Shown: positions 26,950-37,537 of the stretch, one piece after another | Position numbering within the stretch: position 1 is the first letter of the stretch | Layout of the letters: each line of letters opens with the position of its first letter | Assembly (NCBI RefSeq): GCF_001870435.1 | Contig: NZ_MDDR01000006.1 | Span: 124,001-188,000, forward strand | Source: Pseudomonas costantinii | Lineage (GTDB): Bacteria > Pseudomonadota > Gammaproteobacteria > Pseudomonadales > Pseudomonadaceae | Direction of reading: 5' to 3' | Length of the DNA stretch: 64,000 nucleotides | Notes under the pieces: generated by a model | What the model was told of the DNA's origin: nothing | The model's input: the letters and a program-made list of their open reading frames with translations, nothing else | Database searches by the model: none | Program-made: the position numbers and the translations under genes

Positions 26950-26997
26950 CGCACTGCAATGTAGCGTCATTTTGTGCAAATGACCTGTTTTGGTGCG
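26950..26997. promoter_or_regulatory. NtrC-type enhancer pair of glnA
   Basis: Two 17-bp matches: TGACCTGTTTTGGTGCG (26981-26997, centred near -138 from the predicted start) and the weaker CGCACTGCAATGTAGCG (26950-26966, centred near -107). The spacing reproduces the -108/-140 arrangement of the E. coli glnAp2 enhancer. Confidence 0.65.
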
Positions 26998-27045
26998 CAT
27001 TGAGTGCGATGCATATTAACTGGTTAAACCTTGAGCGATTTCCGC

Positions 27046-27051
27046 TATAAT
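27046..27051 (+). promoter_or_regulatory. Candidate -10 box of the thiI promoter
   Basis: Perfect TATAAT, 42 bases before the thiI ATG. The best -35 at 17-base spacing is GTTAAA, a weak match. Confidence 0.45.
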
Positions 27052-27093
27052 CCGCGCCCCCCTTTTTCAGCAGGCCCGGCGCGCGCTGTTTCC

Positions 27094-28548
27094 ATGAAAT
27101 TAATCGTAAAAGTCTTCCCCGAGATCACCATCAAAAGCCGACCGGTACGGACGCGTTTCATCCGTCAATTGGCGAAGAACATCCGTGCCGTGCTCCGCGA
27201 TCTGGACCCGGCTGTGGTGGTGAACGGTGTGTGGGATAACCTCGAGCTGGAAACCCGTATCACCGACGCCAAAGCCTTGAAGGACATGACCGAGCGCCTG
27301 AGCTGCATGCCGGGCATCGCGCATTTCCTGCAGGTGGATGAGTACCCGCTGGGCGACTTCGACGACATCACCGAGAAGTGCAAGCAGCACTACGGCAGTG
27401 CGCTGGAGGGGAAGATTTTTTCGGTGCGTTGCAAGCGTGCCGGCAAGCACACCTTCAGCTCCATGGATGTCGAAAAATACGTCGGCAGCAAGCTGCGTCG
27501 CGAGTGCGGCGCCGCCGGAATTTCCCTGAAAGCGCCGCAAATTGAAGTGCGCATGGAAATTCGCGACCAACGGTTGTTTGTGATCCACAGCCAGCACAAC
27601 AGCATCGGCGGCTACCCCTTGGGCGCCCTGGAACAGACCCTGGTACTGATGTCCGGCGGTTTCGATTCCACGGTTGCCGCTTACCAGATCATGCGCCGCG
27701 GCCTGATGAGCCACTTCTGCTTCTTTAATCTGGGCGGGCGCGCACATGAATTGGGCGTGATGGAAGTCGCGCACTTCATCTGGAAGAAGTACGGCAGCTC
27801 CCAGCGCGTGTTATTTGTCAGTGTGCCGTTTGAAGAAGTGCTCGGCGAAATTCTCGGCAAAGTCGATAACAGTCATATGGGCGTGGTATTGAAGCGTATG
27901 ATGTTGCGCGCCGCGTCCAGGATCGCCGACCAGTTGCAGATTGACGCGCTGGTGACCGGTGAAGCGATTTCCCAGGTGTCCAGCCAGACGCTGCCGAACC
28001 TGTCGCTGATCGACTGTGTGACCGAAAAGCTGGTGCTGCGCCCGCTGATCGCCAGTCACAAGCAGGACATCATCGACTTGGCCGAGGAAATCGGCACGGC
28101 GGATTTTGCCAAGCACATGCCTGAATATTGCGGGGTCATCTCGGTGAACCCCAAGACCCACGCCAAGCGCAACCGCGTGGAGTACGAAGAACAACAGTTC
28201 GACATGGCGATTCTGGAGCGTGCGCTCGAGAACGCCAAAATGGTGCCGATCGATCGTGTAATCGACGAATTGGGCCAGGATGTGAAAATCGAAGAAGTCA
28301 GCGAAGCCCTGGCGGGTCAGATCGTCGTCGACATCCGTCACCCGGATGCTGCTGAAGATGAGCCGCTGGAAATCGCTGGCATCGACGTGCAAACGCTGCC
28401 GTTCTACGCACTGAACGCGCGTTTCAAGGAACTGGATAACAGCCGTCAGTACCTGCTGTATTGCGACAAAGGCGTGATGAGTCGCCTGCATGCCCACCAT
28501 TTGCTCAGTGAGGGGCATGCCAATGTGCGCGTTTATCGACCGAGCTAA
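27094..28548 (+). CDS. thiI: tRNA 4-thiouridine sulfurtransferase ThiI
   Basis: 484-residue enzyme that makes 4-thiouridine at tRNA position 8 and can supply sulfur for thiamin thiazole synthesis. Ferredoxin-like and THUMP domains (about 1-165), PP-loop [11 protein letters not shown] (about 186-196), and a C-terminal rhodanese domain with persulfide Cys in [11 protein letters not shown]. The second Cys in [18 protein letters not shown], needed for the disulfide intermediate, is also present. ATG 27094 starts the conserved [19 protein letters not shown]; an in-frame extension to 27031 crosses the promoter. Confidence 0.97.
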   Translation: MKLIVKVFPEITIKSRPVRTRFIRQLAKNIRAVLRDLDPAVVVNGVWDNLELETRITDAKALKDMTERLSCMPGIAHFLQVDEYPLGDFDDITEKCKQHYGSALEGKIFSVRCKRAGKHTFSSMDVEKYVGSKLRRECGAAGISLKAPQIEVRMEIRDQRLFVIHSQHNSIGGYPLGALEQTLVLMSGGFDSTVAAYQIMRRGLMSHFCFFNLGGRAHELGVMEVAHFIWKKYGSSQRVLFVSVPFEEVLGEILGKVDNSHMGVVLKRMMLRAASRIADQLQIDALVTGEAISQVSSQTLPNLSLIDCVTEKLVLRPLIASHKQDIIDLAEEIGTADFAKHMPEYCGVISVNPKTHAKRNRVEYEEQQFDMAILERALENAKMVPIDRVIDELGQDVKIEEVSEALAGQIVVDIRHPDAAEDEPLEIAGIDVQTLPFYALNARFKELDNSRQYLLYCDKGVMSRLHAHHLLSEGHANVRVYRPS

Positions 28549-28687
28549 GAGCCCGGGGCTGTTTGCCTGTGGCCTGCGTCACCGGCCCCCCGACTCTGCC
28601 GTCAAGCTGTAACGGCAAGGCCTGACTCTACTGTTAATCGCTGCCACGACCTGTCAGCACACCGAATCCTCTGATCGAGATACACAA

Positions 28688-30508
28688 GTGATCGAAAATC
28701 TACGTAACATCGCCATCATTGCTCACGTTGACCATGGTAAAACCACCCTGGTAGACAAACTCCTGCGTCAATCCGGCACCCTGGAGCGCAACGAGCTCAA
28801 CGACGAGCGCGTGATGGACTCCAACGACCAGGAAAAAGAGCGCGGTATTACCATCCTGGCTAAAAACACCGCTATCAACTGGAACGGCTACCACATCAAC
28901 ATCGTGGATACCCCGGGCCACGCCGACTTCGGCGGCGAAGTTGAACGTGTAATGTCGATGGTTGACTCCGTTCTGCTGCTGGTTGATGCCCAAGACGGCC
29001 CTATGCCGCAAACCCGTTTCGTGACCAAGAAGGCTTTCGAAGCCGGCCTGCGTCCGATCGTGTGCATCAACAAGGTTGACCGTCCAGGCGCGCGTCCGGA
29101 CTGGGTTCTGGACCAGATCTTCGACCTGTTCGACAACCTGGGTGCTACCGAAGAACAGCTGGACTTCAAAGTCGTCTACGCCTCGGCCCTGAACGGCATT
29201 GCCGGTCTGGAACACACCGACATGGCTGAAGACATGACCCCGCTGTACCAGTCGATCGTCGACAACGTACCTGCGCCGAAAGTTGACCGTGAAGGCCCGT
29301 TCCAGATGCAAATCTCGGCACTGGACTACAACAGCTTCCTGGGCGTTATCGGTGTTGGCCGTATCGCTCGTGGTAGCGTCAAGCCGAACACTCCAGTTGT
29401 CGCCATCGGCGCCGACGGCAAGAAACGCAACGGTCGTATCCTGAAGCTGATGGGTCACCACGGTCTGCACCGTATCGACGTTGAAGAAGCTTTCGCAGGC
29501 GACATCGTATGCGTGAGCGGTATGGACTCGTTGTTCATCTCCGACACCCTGTGCCAGCCGGACAACGTCGAGGCGATGAAGCCTCTGACCGTTGACGAGC
29601 CAACCGTTTCCATGACCTTCCAGGTAAACGACTCGCCTTTCTGCGGTAAAGAAGGCAAGTTCGTGACTTCCCGTAACATCAAGGAACGTCTGGACAAAGA
29701 GCTGCTGTACAACGTTGCACTGCGCGTTGAAGAAGGCGACTCGGCTGACAAGTTCAAAGTTTCCGGCCGTGGTGAGCTGCACCTCTCGGTACTGATCGAA
29801 ACCATGCGTCGCGAAGGCTTCGAAATGGGCGTTGGTCGTCCAGAAGTGATCATCCGTCAGGTTGACGGCGTGAAGCAGGAACCGTTCGAAAACGTCACCA
29901 TCGACACCCCGGAAGAATCCCAGGGCAAGGTGATGGAAGAGATGGGTCTGCGTAAAGGCGACCTGACCAACATGGTGCCGGATGGCAAAGGCCGTGTGCG
30001 TCTGGAATACAACATCCCTGCTCGTGGTCTGATCGGTTTCCGTAACCAGTTCCTGACCCTGACCAACGGTGCTGGCATCCTGACCTCGATCTTCGATCGC
30101 TACGACACCATGAAGTCCGGCGACATGTCCGGCCGTCAGAACGGTGTTCTGGTATCGGTAGAAACCGGTAAGGCACTGACCTACTCCCTGGAAACTCTGC
30201 AGGCGCGTGGCAAGCTGTTCGTTGAACACGGTCAAGAGATCTACAACGGTCAGATCGTTGGTCTGAACAGCCGTGACAACGACATGGGCGTCAACCCAAC
30301 CAAAGGCAAGAAGCTCGACAACATGCGTGCTTCGGGTAAAGACGAAACCATCGCCCTGGTTCCACCTGTTCGCTTCACCCTGGAACAGGCTCTGGAATTC
30401 ATCCAGGACGACGAGCTGTGCGAAGTGACGCCGAAGTCCATTCGTCTGCGTAAGAAGATCCTGGACGAAGGCGAGCGTACCCGCGCTGCCAAGAAAGCCA
30501 AGAACTGA
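28688..30508 (+). CDS. typA: Ribosome-associated GTPase TypA/BipA
   Basis: 606-residue translational GTPase related to EF-G and LepA. G1 [12 protein letters not shown] (about 13-24), switch [10 protein letters not shown] and G4 [12 protein letters not shown]. The C-terminal BipA-specific region contains [18 protein letters not shown] and the tail [21 protein letters not shown]. It assists 50S assembly and adaptation to cold and stress. Start codon is GTG at 28688, the only one fitting the conserved [17 protein letters not shown]. Codon use shows the strong bias of a highly expressed gene. Followed by a terminator. Confidence 0.98.
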   Translation: MIENLRNIAIIAHVDHGKTTLVDKLLRQSGTLERNELNDERVMDSNDQEKERGITILAKNTAINWNGYHINIVDTPGHADFGGEVERVMSMVDSVLLLVDAQDGPMPQTRFVTKKAFEAGLRPIVCINKVDRPGARPDWVLDQIFDLFDNLGATEEQLDFKVVYASALNGIAGLEHTDMAEDMTPLYQSIVDNVPAPKVDREGPFQMQISALDYNSFLGVIGVGRIARGSVKPNTPVVAIGADGKKRNGRILKLMGHHGLHRIDVEEAFAGDIVCVSGMDSLFISDTLCQPDNVEAMKPLTVDEPTVSMTFQVNDSPFCGKEGKFVTSRNIKERLDKELLYNVALRVEEGDSADKFKVSGRGELHLSVLIETMRREGFEMGVGRPEVIIRQVDGVKQEPFENVTIDTPEESQGKVMEEMGLRKGDLTNMVPDGKGRVRLEYNIPARGLIGFRNQFLTLTNGAGILTSIFDRYDTMKSGDMSGRQNGVLVSVETGKALTYSLETLQARGKLFVEHGQEIYNGQIVGLNSRDNDMGVNPTKGKKLDNMRASGKDETIALVPPVRFTLEQALEFIQDDELCEVTPKSIRLRKKILDEGERTRAAKKAKN

Positions 30509-30526
30509 GTTAACTCAGGCTGAATG

Positions 30527-30564
30527 AAAAACGCCCCCGGTCGAAAGGCCGGGGGCGTTTTTTT
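30527..30564 (+). terminator. Intrinsic terminator of typA
   Basis: AAAAACGCCCCCGG / CCGGGGGCGTTTTTTT stem-loop with long T-run, 18 bases after the typA stop. Confidence 0.93.
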
Positions 30565-30570
30565 ATGCCT

Positions 30571-30683
30571 GATCGTTCCCACGCTCTGCGTGGGAATGCC
30601 TCATGGGACGCTCCGCGTCCCGCTTTCAAGAGCGGACGCAGAGCGTCCAGGGCTGCATTCCCACGCAGAGCGTGGGAACGATC
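30571..30683. repeat. Long inverted-repeat element (type A), copy 4
   Basis: Same element as at 6793, in the convergent gap between typA and the YkgJ gene. It abuts the stop codon of the latter. Confidence 0.88.
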
Positions 30684-30686
30684 GGA

Positions 30687-31121
30687 TCAGAACTTATCGA
30701 GGGTCTTGAACTTGGTCTCGCGCACCACTTCCTTCGGCTTGTACGCGCAATACCCTGGGCGCGGCCCGATTTTCGGGTGGTTGCGGCAGGTATCCGGGCG
30801 CTTGTCATAAATAGTGCAGAAGCGGGTCTTACGATCCAGGTACAGGCAGTCGTTGTTGCTCATGCGCTGCAGGGTAAAAATTTCGGATTTGGAATTGAAG
30901 CGCTCGACGATGCCTTCTTTCTGCAAACGCTTGGCGATGTTCTTCGGCGGGTCGCCGAGCTCGAACTCATCGACGATGCCAATGCGGATCAGGTCCTTGA
31001 TCTTCACTTCGACCGGCAGCGTGCAGCAGCTGGACACGCAGCCACCGCACATATGCGCGGAATATTTCTGCCACGTTTCAAGTCGGTCGAGTTCCGCGGC
31101 GGCGATCAGTTGAGGCTTCAT
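30687..31121 (-). CDS. YkgJ family cysteine cluster protein
   Basis: 144-residue cytoplasmic protein with the Cys-rich pattern of the YkgJ/UPF0153 family: CGGCVSSCCTLPVEV (near 25-33), CLYLDRKTRFCTIYDKRPDTCRNHP and a final GYCAYKP. The conserved cysteines probably bind zinc or an Fe-S cluster. No characterised function. ATG 31121 begins the conserved MKPQLIAAAELDRLE; an upstream in-frame ATG at 31163 lacks support. Monocistronic. Confidence 0.88.
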   Translation of the reverse strand: MKPQLIAAAELDRLETWQKYSAHMCGGCVSSCCTLPVEVKIKDLIRIGIVDEFELGDPPKNIAKRLQKEGIVERFNSKSEIFTLQRMSNNDCLYLDRKTRFCTIYDKRPDTCRNHPKIGPRPGYCAYKPKEVVRETKFKTLDKF

Positions 31122-31360
31122 CAGGGTTCCAAAAGGTGGGGCTGTATCCGGGCGCGCGATCATACCGGGATTGGTGATTTTTTGAACAATATTTTCTGGG
31201 TTTCAGCCAAAAGGTGCGCGTGAGTGAAAAGCAGGCACGGCCAATGCATTAAAACCACGCAACCCTGAATGAGTTAAAAAACTGCCGAACCAGAGCGTCT
31301 ACCGTCTGTCAGACCGACTAGGCTCTAGCAACTCCTTCAATCTCGCCCGAGGTCGCATCG

Positions 31361-33811
31361 ATGTCTCAGGAACCGCTTGCACGAGAAGCAGAGGTAGCCG
31401 CATTTCGCGATGCCGTCTTGACCAAACTCACCTACGCGGTGGGCAAGGACCCGGATCACGCCTTCGACCATGACTGGTTCGAAGCCATTGCCCTGGCCGC
31501 GCGCGACCAGATGGTCGACCACTGGATGAACCATACGCGGCACATCTACCGCAAAGGTCAGAAGCGGGTTTATTACCTCTCCCTGGAATTCCTTATCGGC
31601 CGTTTGCTCTACGACAGCCTGAGCAATCTCGGCTTGCTGGAGATCGCCCGCGAAGCGCTGGTGGAGCTGGGCGTCGACCTGGAGCGCATCCGCCTGCTGG
31701 AGCCCGACGCGGCGCTCGGCAATGGTGGCTTGGGCCGCCTGGCCGCGTGCTTTATGGAAAGCATGTCGACCTTGGGCATTGCCGGCCATGGTTATGGCAT
31801 CCGTTATGAGCACGGCTTATTTCGCCAGGCGATTGTCGATGGCTGGCAACAGGAGCAGACCGAGCGCTGGCTGGATTTCGGCAACCCATGGGAGTTCGAG
31901 CGAGCCGAAGTGATTTACCCGATTGGCTTTGGCGGCAGCGTCGAAACCCTGGCGGACGCCTCCGGCAAGATGATTCAGGTGTGGACGCCCGGTGAAACCG
32001 TGCGCGCCGTCGCCTATGACACCCCGGTGGTCGGCTGGCGCGGTGCTAGCGTCAACACCCTGCGCCTTTGGCGTGCACGGGCGGTGGAAGACCTGCACCT
32101 GGAGCGCTTCAACGCCGGTGACCATTTGGGCGCCGTAGCCGAAGTGGCCCGTGCCGAAAGCATCTCGCGGGTGCTTTACCCGGCCGACAGCACCGAAGCG
32201 GGGCAGGAATTGCGCCTGCGCCAGGAGTACTTCTTCGTCGCAGCCTCCTTGCAAGACCTGCTGCGCCGCCACAAGAATATGCACGGTTCGGTGCTGAGCC
32301 TGGGCGAGCACGCCGCCATCCAGCTCAACGATACCCACCCGTCCATTGCCGTGGCCGAGTTGATGCGCCAACTGGTGGACTTGCACGACATCCCTTGGGA
32401 AGCCGCGTGGGATGTCACGGTTGAAACCCTTTCCTACACTAACCACACCCTGTTGCCCGAAGCCTTGGAAACCTGGCCTGTCGGCCTGATGGAACGCATG
32501 CTGCCTCGGCACATGCAGATCATCTACCTGATCAACGCTCAGCACATCGACTCGCTGCGCGCCAAGGGCATTCATGACTTCGACGTATTGCGTGCCGTGT
32601 CGCTGATCGAAGAAGACAACGGCCGCCGCGTGCGCATGGGTAACCTGGCGTTCCTCGGCTCCCATAGCGTCAACGGCGTGTCCGGTTTGCACACCCAACT
32701 GATGCGCAGCACGGTGTTCTCCGAGTTGCACAAGCTGTACCCGCAGCGCATCAACAACAAAACCAACGGCATCACCTTCCGCCGCTGGCTGTACCAGGCC
32801 AATCCCAAGCTCACCGAGATGCTGGTAGAAGCGCTGGGCCCGGACATTCTCGACACCATGGAAACCCGCCTGACGGAGTTGGAAACCTTCGCCGAGAAAC
32901 AGGCGTTCCGCAAAGCCTTCGCCGATCAGCGCCTGCACAGTAAACGTGCGCTGGCGGACATCATCCATGAGCGCCTGGGTATTTCGGTCAACCCGGCGGC
33001 GATGTTCGATGTGCAGGTCAAGCGTATCCACGAGTACAAGCGCCAACTGCTGAACCTGCTGCACACCGTGGCGCTGTACCAGGCGATCCGTGCTGAGCCT
33101 GGCACCGACTGGGTGCCTCGGGTGAAGATTTTCTCCGGCAAGGCGGCGGCCAGTTATCACCAGGCCAAGCTGATCATCAAACTGACCAACGACATCGCCC
33201 GCACCGTCAACAACGACCCGACCGTACGCGGTTTGCTCAAGGTGGTGTTTTTGCCCAACTACAACGTCAGCCTGGCGGAAAGCATTATTCCAGCGGCGGA
33301 TTTGTCGGAGCAGATTTCCACCGCCGGCTTTGAAGCCTCGGGCACCAGCAATATGAAGTTCGGCCTCAACGGCGCGCTGACCATCGGCACCATGGACGGC
33401 GCCAACGTGGAGATGCACGAGCGTGTGGGTGCCGAGCACATGTTTATCTTCGGCCTCAGCGCCCAGCAGGTGGAAGCCCGCAAGCATGCCGGCGAATTCA
33501 ACGCCGGGCCGGATATTGCTGCGTCCCATCGCCTCAACGATGTGCTGCAAGCAATTCGGGGTGGGGTGTTCTCGCCGGATGACCCGGGCCGTTATGTGGG
33601 GTTGATCGACGGGTTGATTGATTACGACCGCTTCTTGGTGTGTGCCGACTTCGATTCCTACTGGGACGCCCAGGCCGCGGTCGAAAAACATTGGCACGAC
33701 TCTAAGGCGTGGTGGCGGTCGGCGGTGCTCAACACGGCGCGCATGGGTTGGTTCTCGTCCGACCGGACTATCCGTGAGTACGCGACCGAGATCTGGAAAG
33801 CCCTCGACTAA
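31361..33811 (+). CDS. glgP: Glycogen/alpha-glucan phosphorylase
   Basis: 816-residue PLP-dependent phosphorylase that releases glucose-1-phosphate from glycogen or maltodextrins. Glycosyltransferase family 35 signature EASGTSNMKFGLNGALTIGTMDGANVE contains the PLP-binding Lys; other conserved blocks are ALGNGGLGRLAACFMES, NDTHPSIAVAELMR, KTNGITFRRWL and QVKRIHEYKRQLLN. Intact and full length. No other glg gene is adjacent. The 239-base upstream gap holds no clear promoter match beyond the region near 31300-31325. Confidence 0.96.
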   Translation: MSQEPLAREAEVAAFRDAVLTKLTYAVGKDPDHAFDHDWFEAIALAARDQMVDHWMNHTRHIYRKGQKRVYYLSLEFLIGRLLYDSLSNLGLLEIAREALVELGVDLERIRLLEPDAALGNGGLGRLAACFMESMSTLGIAGHGYGIRYEHGLFRQAIVDGWQQEQTERWLDFGNPWEFERAEVIYPIGFGGSVETLADASGKMIQVWTPGETVRAVAYDTPVVGWRGASVNTLRLWRARAVEDLHLERFNAGDHLGAVAEVARAESISRVLYPADSTEAGQELRLRQEYFFVAASLQDLLRRHKNMHGSVLSLGEHAAIQLNDTHPSIAVAELMRQLVDLHDIPWEAAWDVTVETLSYTNHTLLPEALETWPVGLMERMLPRHMQIIYLINAQHIDSLRAKGIHDFDVLRAVSLIEEDNGRRVRMGNLAFLGSHSVNGVSGLHTQLMRSTVFSELHKLYPQRINNKTNGITFRRWLYQANPKLTEMLVEALGPDILDTMETRLTELETFAEKQAFRKAFADQRLHSKRALADIIHERLGISVNPAAMFDVQVKRIHEYKRQLLNLLHTVALYQAIRAEPGTDWVPRVKIFSGKAAASYHQAKLIIKLTNDIARTVNNDPTVRGLLKVVFLPNYNVSLAESIIPAADLSEQISTAGFEASGTSNMKFGLNGALTIGTMDGANVEMHERVGAEHMFIFGLSAQQVEARKHAGEFNAGPDIAASHRLNDVLQAIRGGVFSPDDPGRYVGLIDGLIDYDRFLVCADFDSYWDAQAAVEKHWHDSKAWWRSAVLNTARMGWFSSDRTIREYATEIWKALD

Positions 33812-33825
33812 ACACCGCAGATCCA

Positions 33826-33920
33826 AAATGTGGGAGTAGGCTTGCTCGCGAATGCTGTGTGTCAGTTAACGAATATGTCGACTGATACACCGCATTCGCG
33901 GGCAAGCCCGCTCCCACATT
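33826..33920. repeat. Short TGTGGGAG hairpin pair
   Basis: AAATGTGGGAGTAGGCTTGCTCGCGAATG and its inverse GCATTCGCGGGCAAGCCCGCTCCCACATT form a long imperfect hairpin between glgP and the DUF2339 gene. Confidence 0.82.
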
Positions 33921-33982
33921 GCTCCCGCGTCGATATACTAGGCCTCGGTTTGCCCGCTTCGGGCTGCTTAGGGATATCGACC

Positions 33983-36900
33983 ATGCAATGGATTTTCATG
34001 CTGATTGGCCTGGCGCTCGGCTGGACACTCGATGAGTCGCTCATGGAGGCCGGTTTCGGCGCGCTGCTGGGGTTGGGCATTGGCCAGGCGATTCGCTTGT
34101 CGATGCTGTCGACTCAAGCGAATCAGCAGGGTCGTCAGTTGGAGGCCGCGCAGAAGGCGTTGAAAGCGCTGGAGCAACGCCTGGCACAACTGGAAACCTC
34201 CGAACCAGAGCCTGCGCCGCTGGCGCGCGGTGTGTTTGTCGGCCCCGCCATTGCGCAATCCCCCGTCGTTGAACCTGGACCTGAGGCTAAGGCGCCCGAT
34301 CTTGTCTGGGAACTGCCTGCCGAATTGATACCCGCACCGGTTGCCATGGAAACCGAGCCGAGCCAGCCGCTGCCGGCTGATGTCTGGGCGCCTGCCCCGA
34401 CCCCGCGCCCTACGGAACCTGCTGTCCCCCGTGGCCCCAACTTCATCGAACGGGCTATCAGCGGCGCGCGCAATTGGCTGTTTGGCGGCAATACCGTGTT
34501 GCGGGTCGGTGTGGTGTTGTTGTTCCTCGGCCTGGCCTTCCTGCTGCGCTATGCCACCGAAGGCATGGTGGTACCGATTGAACTGCGTTATGCAGGCGTT
34601 GCCGCTGCCGCAGTGGGCCTGTTGGGTCTGGGTTGGTGGCTGCGGCTGCGTAACAGCAATTACGGTTTGATGCTGCAAGGCACCGGTATTGCCGTGTTGT
34701 ACCTGACGGTGTTCGCCGCGATGCGCCTGCATCCGCTGATCGATCCGGGTGCCGCTCTGGGCTTGTTGGTGGCGGTCACAGTATTTTCCGCGATTCTGGC
34801 GATCACCCAGGATGCGTTGGGGTTGGCTTGCGCGGCGGCGCTGGGCGGCTTTGCGGCGCCGATCCTTACCTCCACCGGCGCGGGTAACCATGTGGCGCTA
34901 TTCAGCTACTTTGCCCTGCTCAACGCCGGCATCCTCGGCATCGCCTGGTTCAAGGCCTGGCGCTTGCTCAACCTGATCGGGTTTGTCGGCACCTTCGGCA
35001 TCGGTTTCGCTTGGGGCATGCGCTCCTATACGCCGGAGTTGCTGTGGAGCACCGAGCCGTTCCTGATTGTGTTTTTCCTGATGTACCTGGCCATCGGCCT
35101 GTTGTTCGCCCGGCGCAAATTGCTGGAGATGAGCGATGCACCCGAAGATGACAGCCGTGGCGCGTTGCTGCGTTGGTCGGCGGCCAAAGGCGATTATGTC
35201 GATGGCAGTATGTTGTTCGGGCCACCGCTGGTGGGCTTTGGATTGCAGTTCGCGTTGGTTCAGCACATGGAGTTCGCTGCGGCGTTCAGTGCGCTGGGCC
35301 TGGGCATTATCTATATGGGCCTGGCGCGGTTGCTGAGTGGCGGGCGCGCCTTGCTGCTGGCGGAAACCTGCCTGGCGCTGGGCGTGATCTTTGCCAGTCT
35401 CGCTATCCCGCTGGGTCTCGATGCCCGCTGGACCGCTGCTGCCTGGGCCGTTGAAGGCGCCGGGATCTTCTGGCTCGGTTTGCGTCAGCAGCGGCCGTTG
35501 GCGCGAGCATTCGGCTTATTGTTGCAGTTGGGCTCGGCGCTGGCATTCCTCAGCGAGCTACGCGTTGGCGAACGCACCTTGCTCGACGGTGCGCCATTGG
35601 GCGCGTTGCTGCTGGGCGCGGCGTTACTGTTCAGCTTCCATCAACTGCGCAAGGCGCCGACCGAACAGGCGGCGGATTGGGAGCGCCAAGGCTTGCCGGT
35701 GCTGGCGAGTCTCGGTTTGGGCTTTTTGTACCTGCTCGCACCGTTACTGTTGCTGACCCAAGGCACTGCCATCAGTTGGGCAATCGCCGGTCTGGTGACC
35801 CTGTTTGTCGGCCTGCGTATCGGCTCTCGCACCTTCCTGTTCAGCGCGTTCGCCGTGCAGTTGTTGGGCGGTGCGTTGTTCCTGTTGCGCTTGCAAGGGG
35901 GTGAAGGAGGGGCGGTATTCAGTGCCGGTTGGACCGGCTTGCTGACCGCTTCCCTGATCGGCTTGGCGTTGGTCGGCGGCATGTTGCTGGCTGCGCGCGA
36001 CGATATGGTGCGCAGCGATGTACGCCTGCTGCGCGGGTTGTCGGTGGTGCTGCTCGCGGGCTTGGCATTGATCAATCTGGCCGTGCTGTTTGTACTGCCA
36101 TGGGAGAGTGCGAGCGGCGTGTGGGCGGCCAGTGGGTTGTTGATCATCTGGCTGAGCCTGTACCTGCAACAGCGCGTCAGTTTTGTGTTTGGCTTGCTGC
36201 TGCAACTGATCGGCGGCGGCTCGTTCTTGCTCGCGGTGCCGGAGTTGTTGGGGCCGTTGACCGGCGAGGGCCTGCGCCCATTGGCGCACAGCGGTTTCTG
36301 GACGCCAATGGTGCTCGGCCTGGCCGCCTTGGTCGGCGCCTGGCGCTTGCAGCGTGAGCCACATGCTCCGGTGTTTGCCGTGTTGCAACTGCAACGCCTG
36401 TCCGACCTGTTGCTGGTGTGGGGGGCGGCATGGTGGGCGTTGGCGTTGATCAGTGAAGTGCTGCGGTTTATTCCTGATGAGTTGCAAGGGCAGTGCCTGC
36501 TGGCGATCGCGGCGGTGAGCGTGGCGATCTGGGCGTTGTTGGCCGAACGCTTGCGTTGGGCGTCGATGGGCATGCTGTGCACCTTGCTGATGCCGGCGGC
36601 GGGGTTGGTATTGCTGGTATCTGCCCACGCGTATTACCACCCGGCGGCGCAGTTCGGTTGGCTGGCCTGGTTGGCGGTGTTTGGGGTGCATTTCATCTCG
36701 TTGCGTCGTTTGGCGACGGTGGTTCCCGCCAAAGTGCTGAGCGTGGCACACGTGCTGGGCTGCTGGATGCTGATCGGTGTGTTGGCGCTGGAGCTGCGTT
36801 ACGGCTTGTTGTTGCTGTCGAGCGAGTACAACGCCTGGCGCTGGTTGGGTTGGGCGATTCTGCCGAGTGTCTATTTGGTGCTGGCCGCCGCGCCGCGCAG

Positions 36901-37537
36901 TTGGCCATGGCCTGTGTCGGCTTACCCGCGTGAATACCGCGTGCTGGCGGCGCTGCCATTGGCGGTGTTGATGCTTGGTTGGTTCTGGCTGGCGAATATT
37001 TTCAGCGATGGCACGGCCAAGCCACTGCCGTATGTGCCGCTGCTTAACCCGTTGGATCTGGGCCTGCTGTTTGCGCTGCTGGGTGTGTATTTGTGGTCGC
37101 GCAGCGTGGCGCCACAGCGTGGGCCGCGTGCTGAGCTGGTCGCCCAAGGTGTCGCAGGTGTTTCGCTGTTTGCCTTCTTTACTGCGTTGGTGATGCGCGC
37201 GGCTCATCATTGGGGCGACGTGCCGTTTCATCTGGATGCGCTATTGGAATCCATGCTGGTACAGGCCAGTTTGTCGATTGTCTGGACCCTGATCGCCCTC
37301 GGTCTGATGATCGGCGGCCACCTGCGCCATCGTCGCGAAGTGTGGCTGATCGGTGCCGCGTTGATTGCGGTGGTGGTCGCCAAGCTGTTCTTTGTCGAGC
37401 TGAGCAACCGTGGTGGCCTGGCGCGGATCGTGTCGTTTATCGGCGTGGGCGGGTTGCTGCTGGTGGTGGGTTACTTTGCACCGCTGCCGCCGAAACGTGC
37501 CGAACCTGTGATTGAAACTGAGGGAGCGTCTTCTTGA
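33983..37537 (+). CDS. DUF2339 polytopic membrane protein
   Basis: Very large inner-membrane protein of 1184 residues. After a first helix and a glycine-rich segment, a cytoplasmic or periplasmic coiled-coil/Pro-rich region (about 45-160: QLEAAQKALKALEQRLAQLE, then repeated Pro-Ala-Glu) leads to roughly thirty hydrophobic helices from GNTVLRVGVVLLFLGLAFLLRYATE to the end. This matches DUF2339, whose function is unknown. ATG 33983 follows AGGGA. The stop overlaps the ATG of the DUF3999 gene, a conserved pairing, so the two products probably act together in the envelope (inference). Confidence 0.9.
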   Translation: MQWIFMLIGLALGWTLDESLMEAGFGALLGLGIGQAIRLSMLSTQANQQGRQLEAAQKALKALEQRLAQLETSEPEPAPLARGVFVGPAIAQSPVVEPGPEAKAPDLVWELPAELIPAPVAMETEPSQPLPADVWAPAPTPRPTEPAVPRGPNFIERAISGARNWLFGGNTVLRVGVVLLFLGLAFLLRYATEGMVVPIELRYAGVAAAAVGLLGLGWWLRLRNSNYGLMLQGTGIAVLYLTVFAAMRLHPLIDPGAALGLLVAVTVFSAILAITQDALGLACAAALGGFAAPILTSTGAGNHVALFSYFALLNAGILGIAWFKAWRLLNLIGFVGTFGIGFAWGMRSYTPELLWSTEPFLIVFFLMYLAIGLLFARRKLLEMSDAPEDDSRGALLRWSAAKGDYVDGSMLFGPPLVGFGLQFALVQHMEFAAAFSALGLGIIYMGLARLLSGGRALLLAETCLALGVIFASLAIPLGLDARWTAAAWAVEGAGIFWLGLRQQRPLARAFGLLLQLGSALAFLSELRVGERTLLDGAPLGALLLGAALLFSFHQLRKAPTEQAADWERQGLPVLASLGLGFLYLLAPLLLLTQGTAISWAIAGLVTLFVGLRIGSRTFLFSAFAVQLLGGALFLLRLQGGEGGAVFSAGWTGLLTASLIGLALVGGMLLAARDDMVRSDVRLLRGLSVVLLAGLALINLAVLFVLPWESASGVWAASGLLIIWLSLYLQQRVSFVFGLLLQLIGGGSFLLAVPELLGPLTGEGLRPLAHSGFWTPMVLGLAALVGAWRLQREPHAPVFAVLQLQRLSDLLLVWGAAWWALALISEVLRFIPDELQGQCLLAIAAVSVAIWALLAERLRWASMGMLCTLLMPAAGLVLLVSAHAYYHPAAQFGWLAWLAVFGVHFISLRRLATVVPAKVLSVAHVLGCWMLIGVLALELRYGLLLLSSEYNAWRWLGWAILPSVYLVLAAAPRSWPWPVSAYPREYRVLAALPLAVLMLGWFWLANIFSDGTAKPLPYVPLLNPLDLGLLFALLGVYLWSRSVAPQRGPRAELVAQGVAGVSLFAFFTALVMRAAHHWGDVPFHLDALLESMLVQASLSIVWTLIALGLMIGGHLRHRREVWLIGAALIAVVVAKLFFVELSNRGGLARIVSFIGVGGLLLVVGYFAPLPPKRAEPVIETEGASS

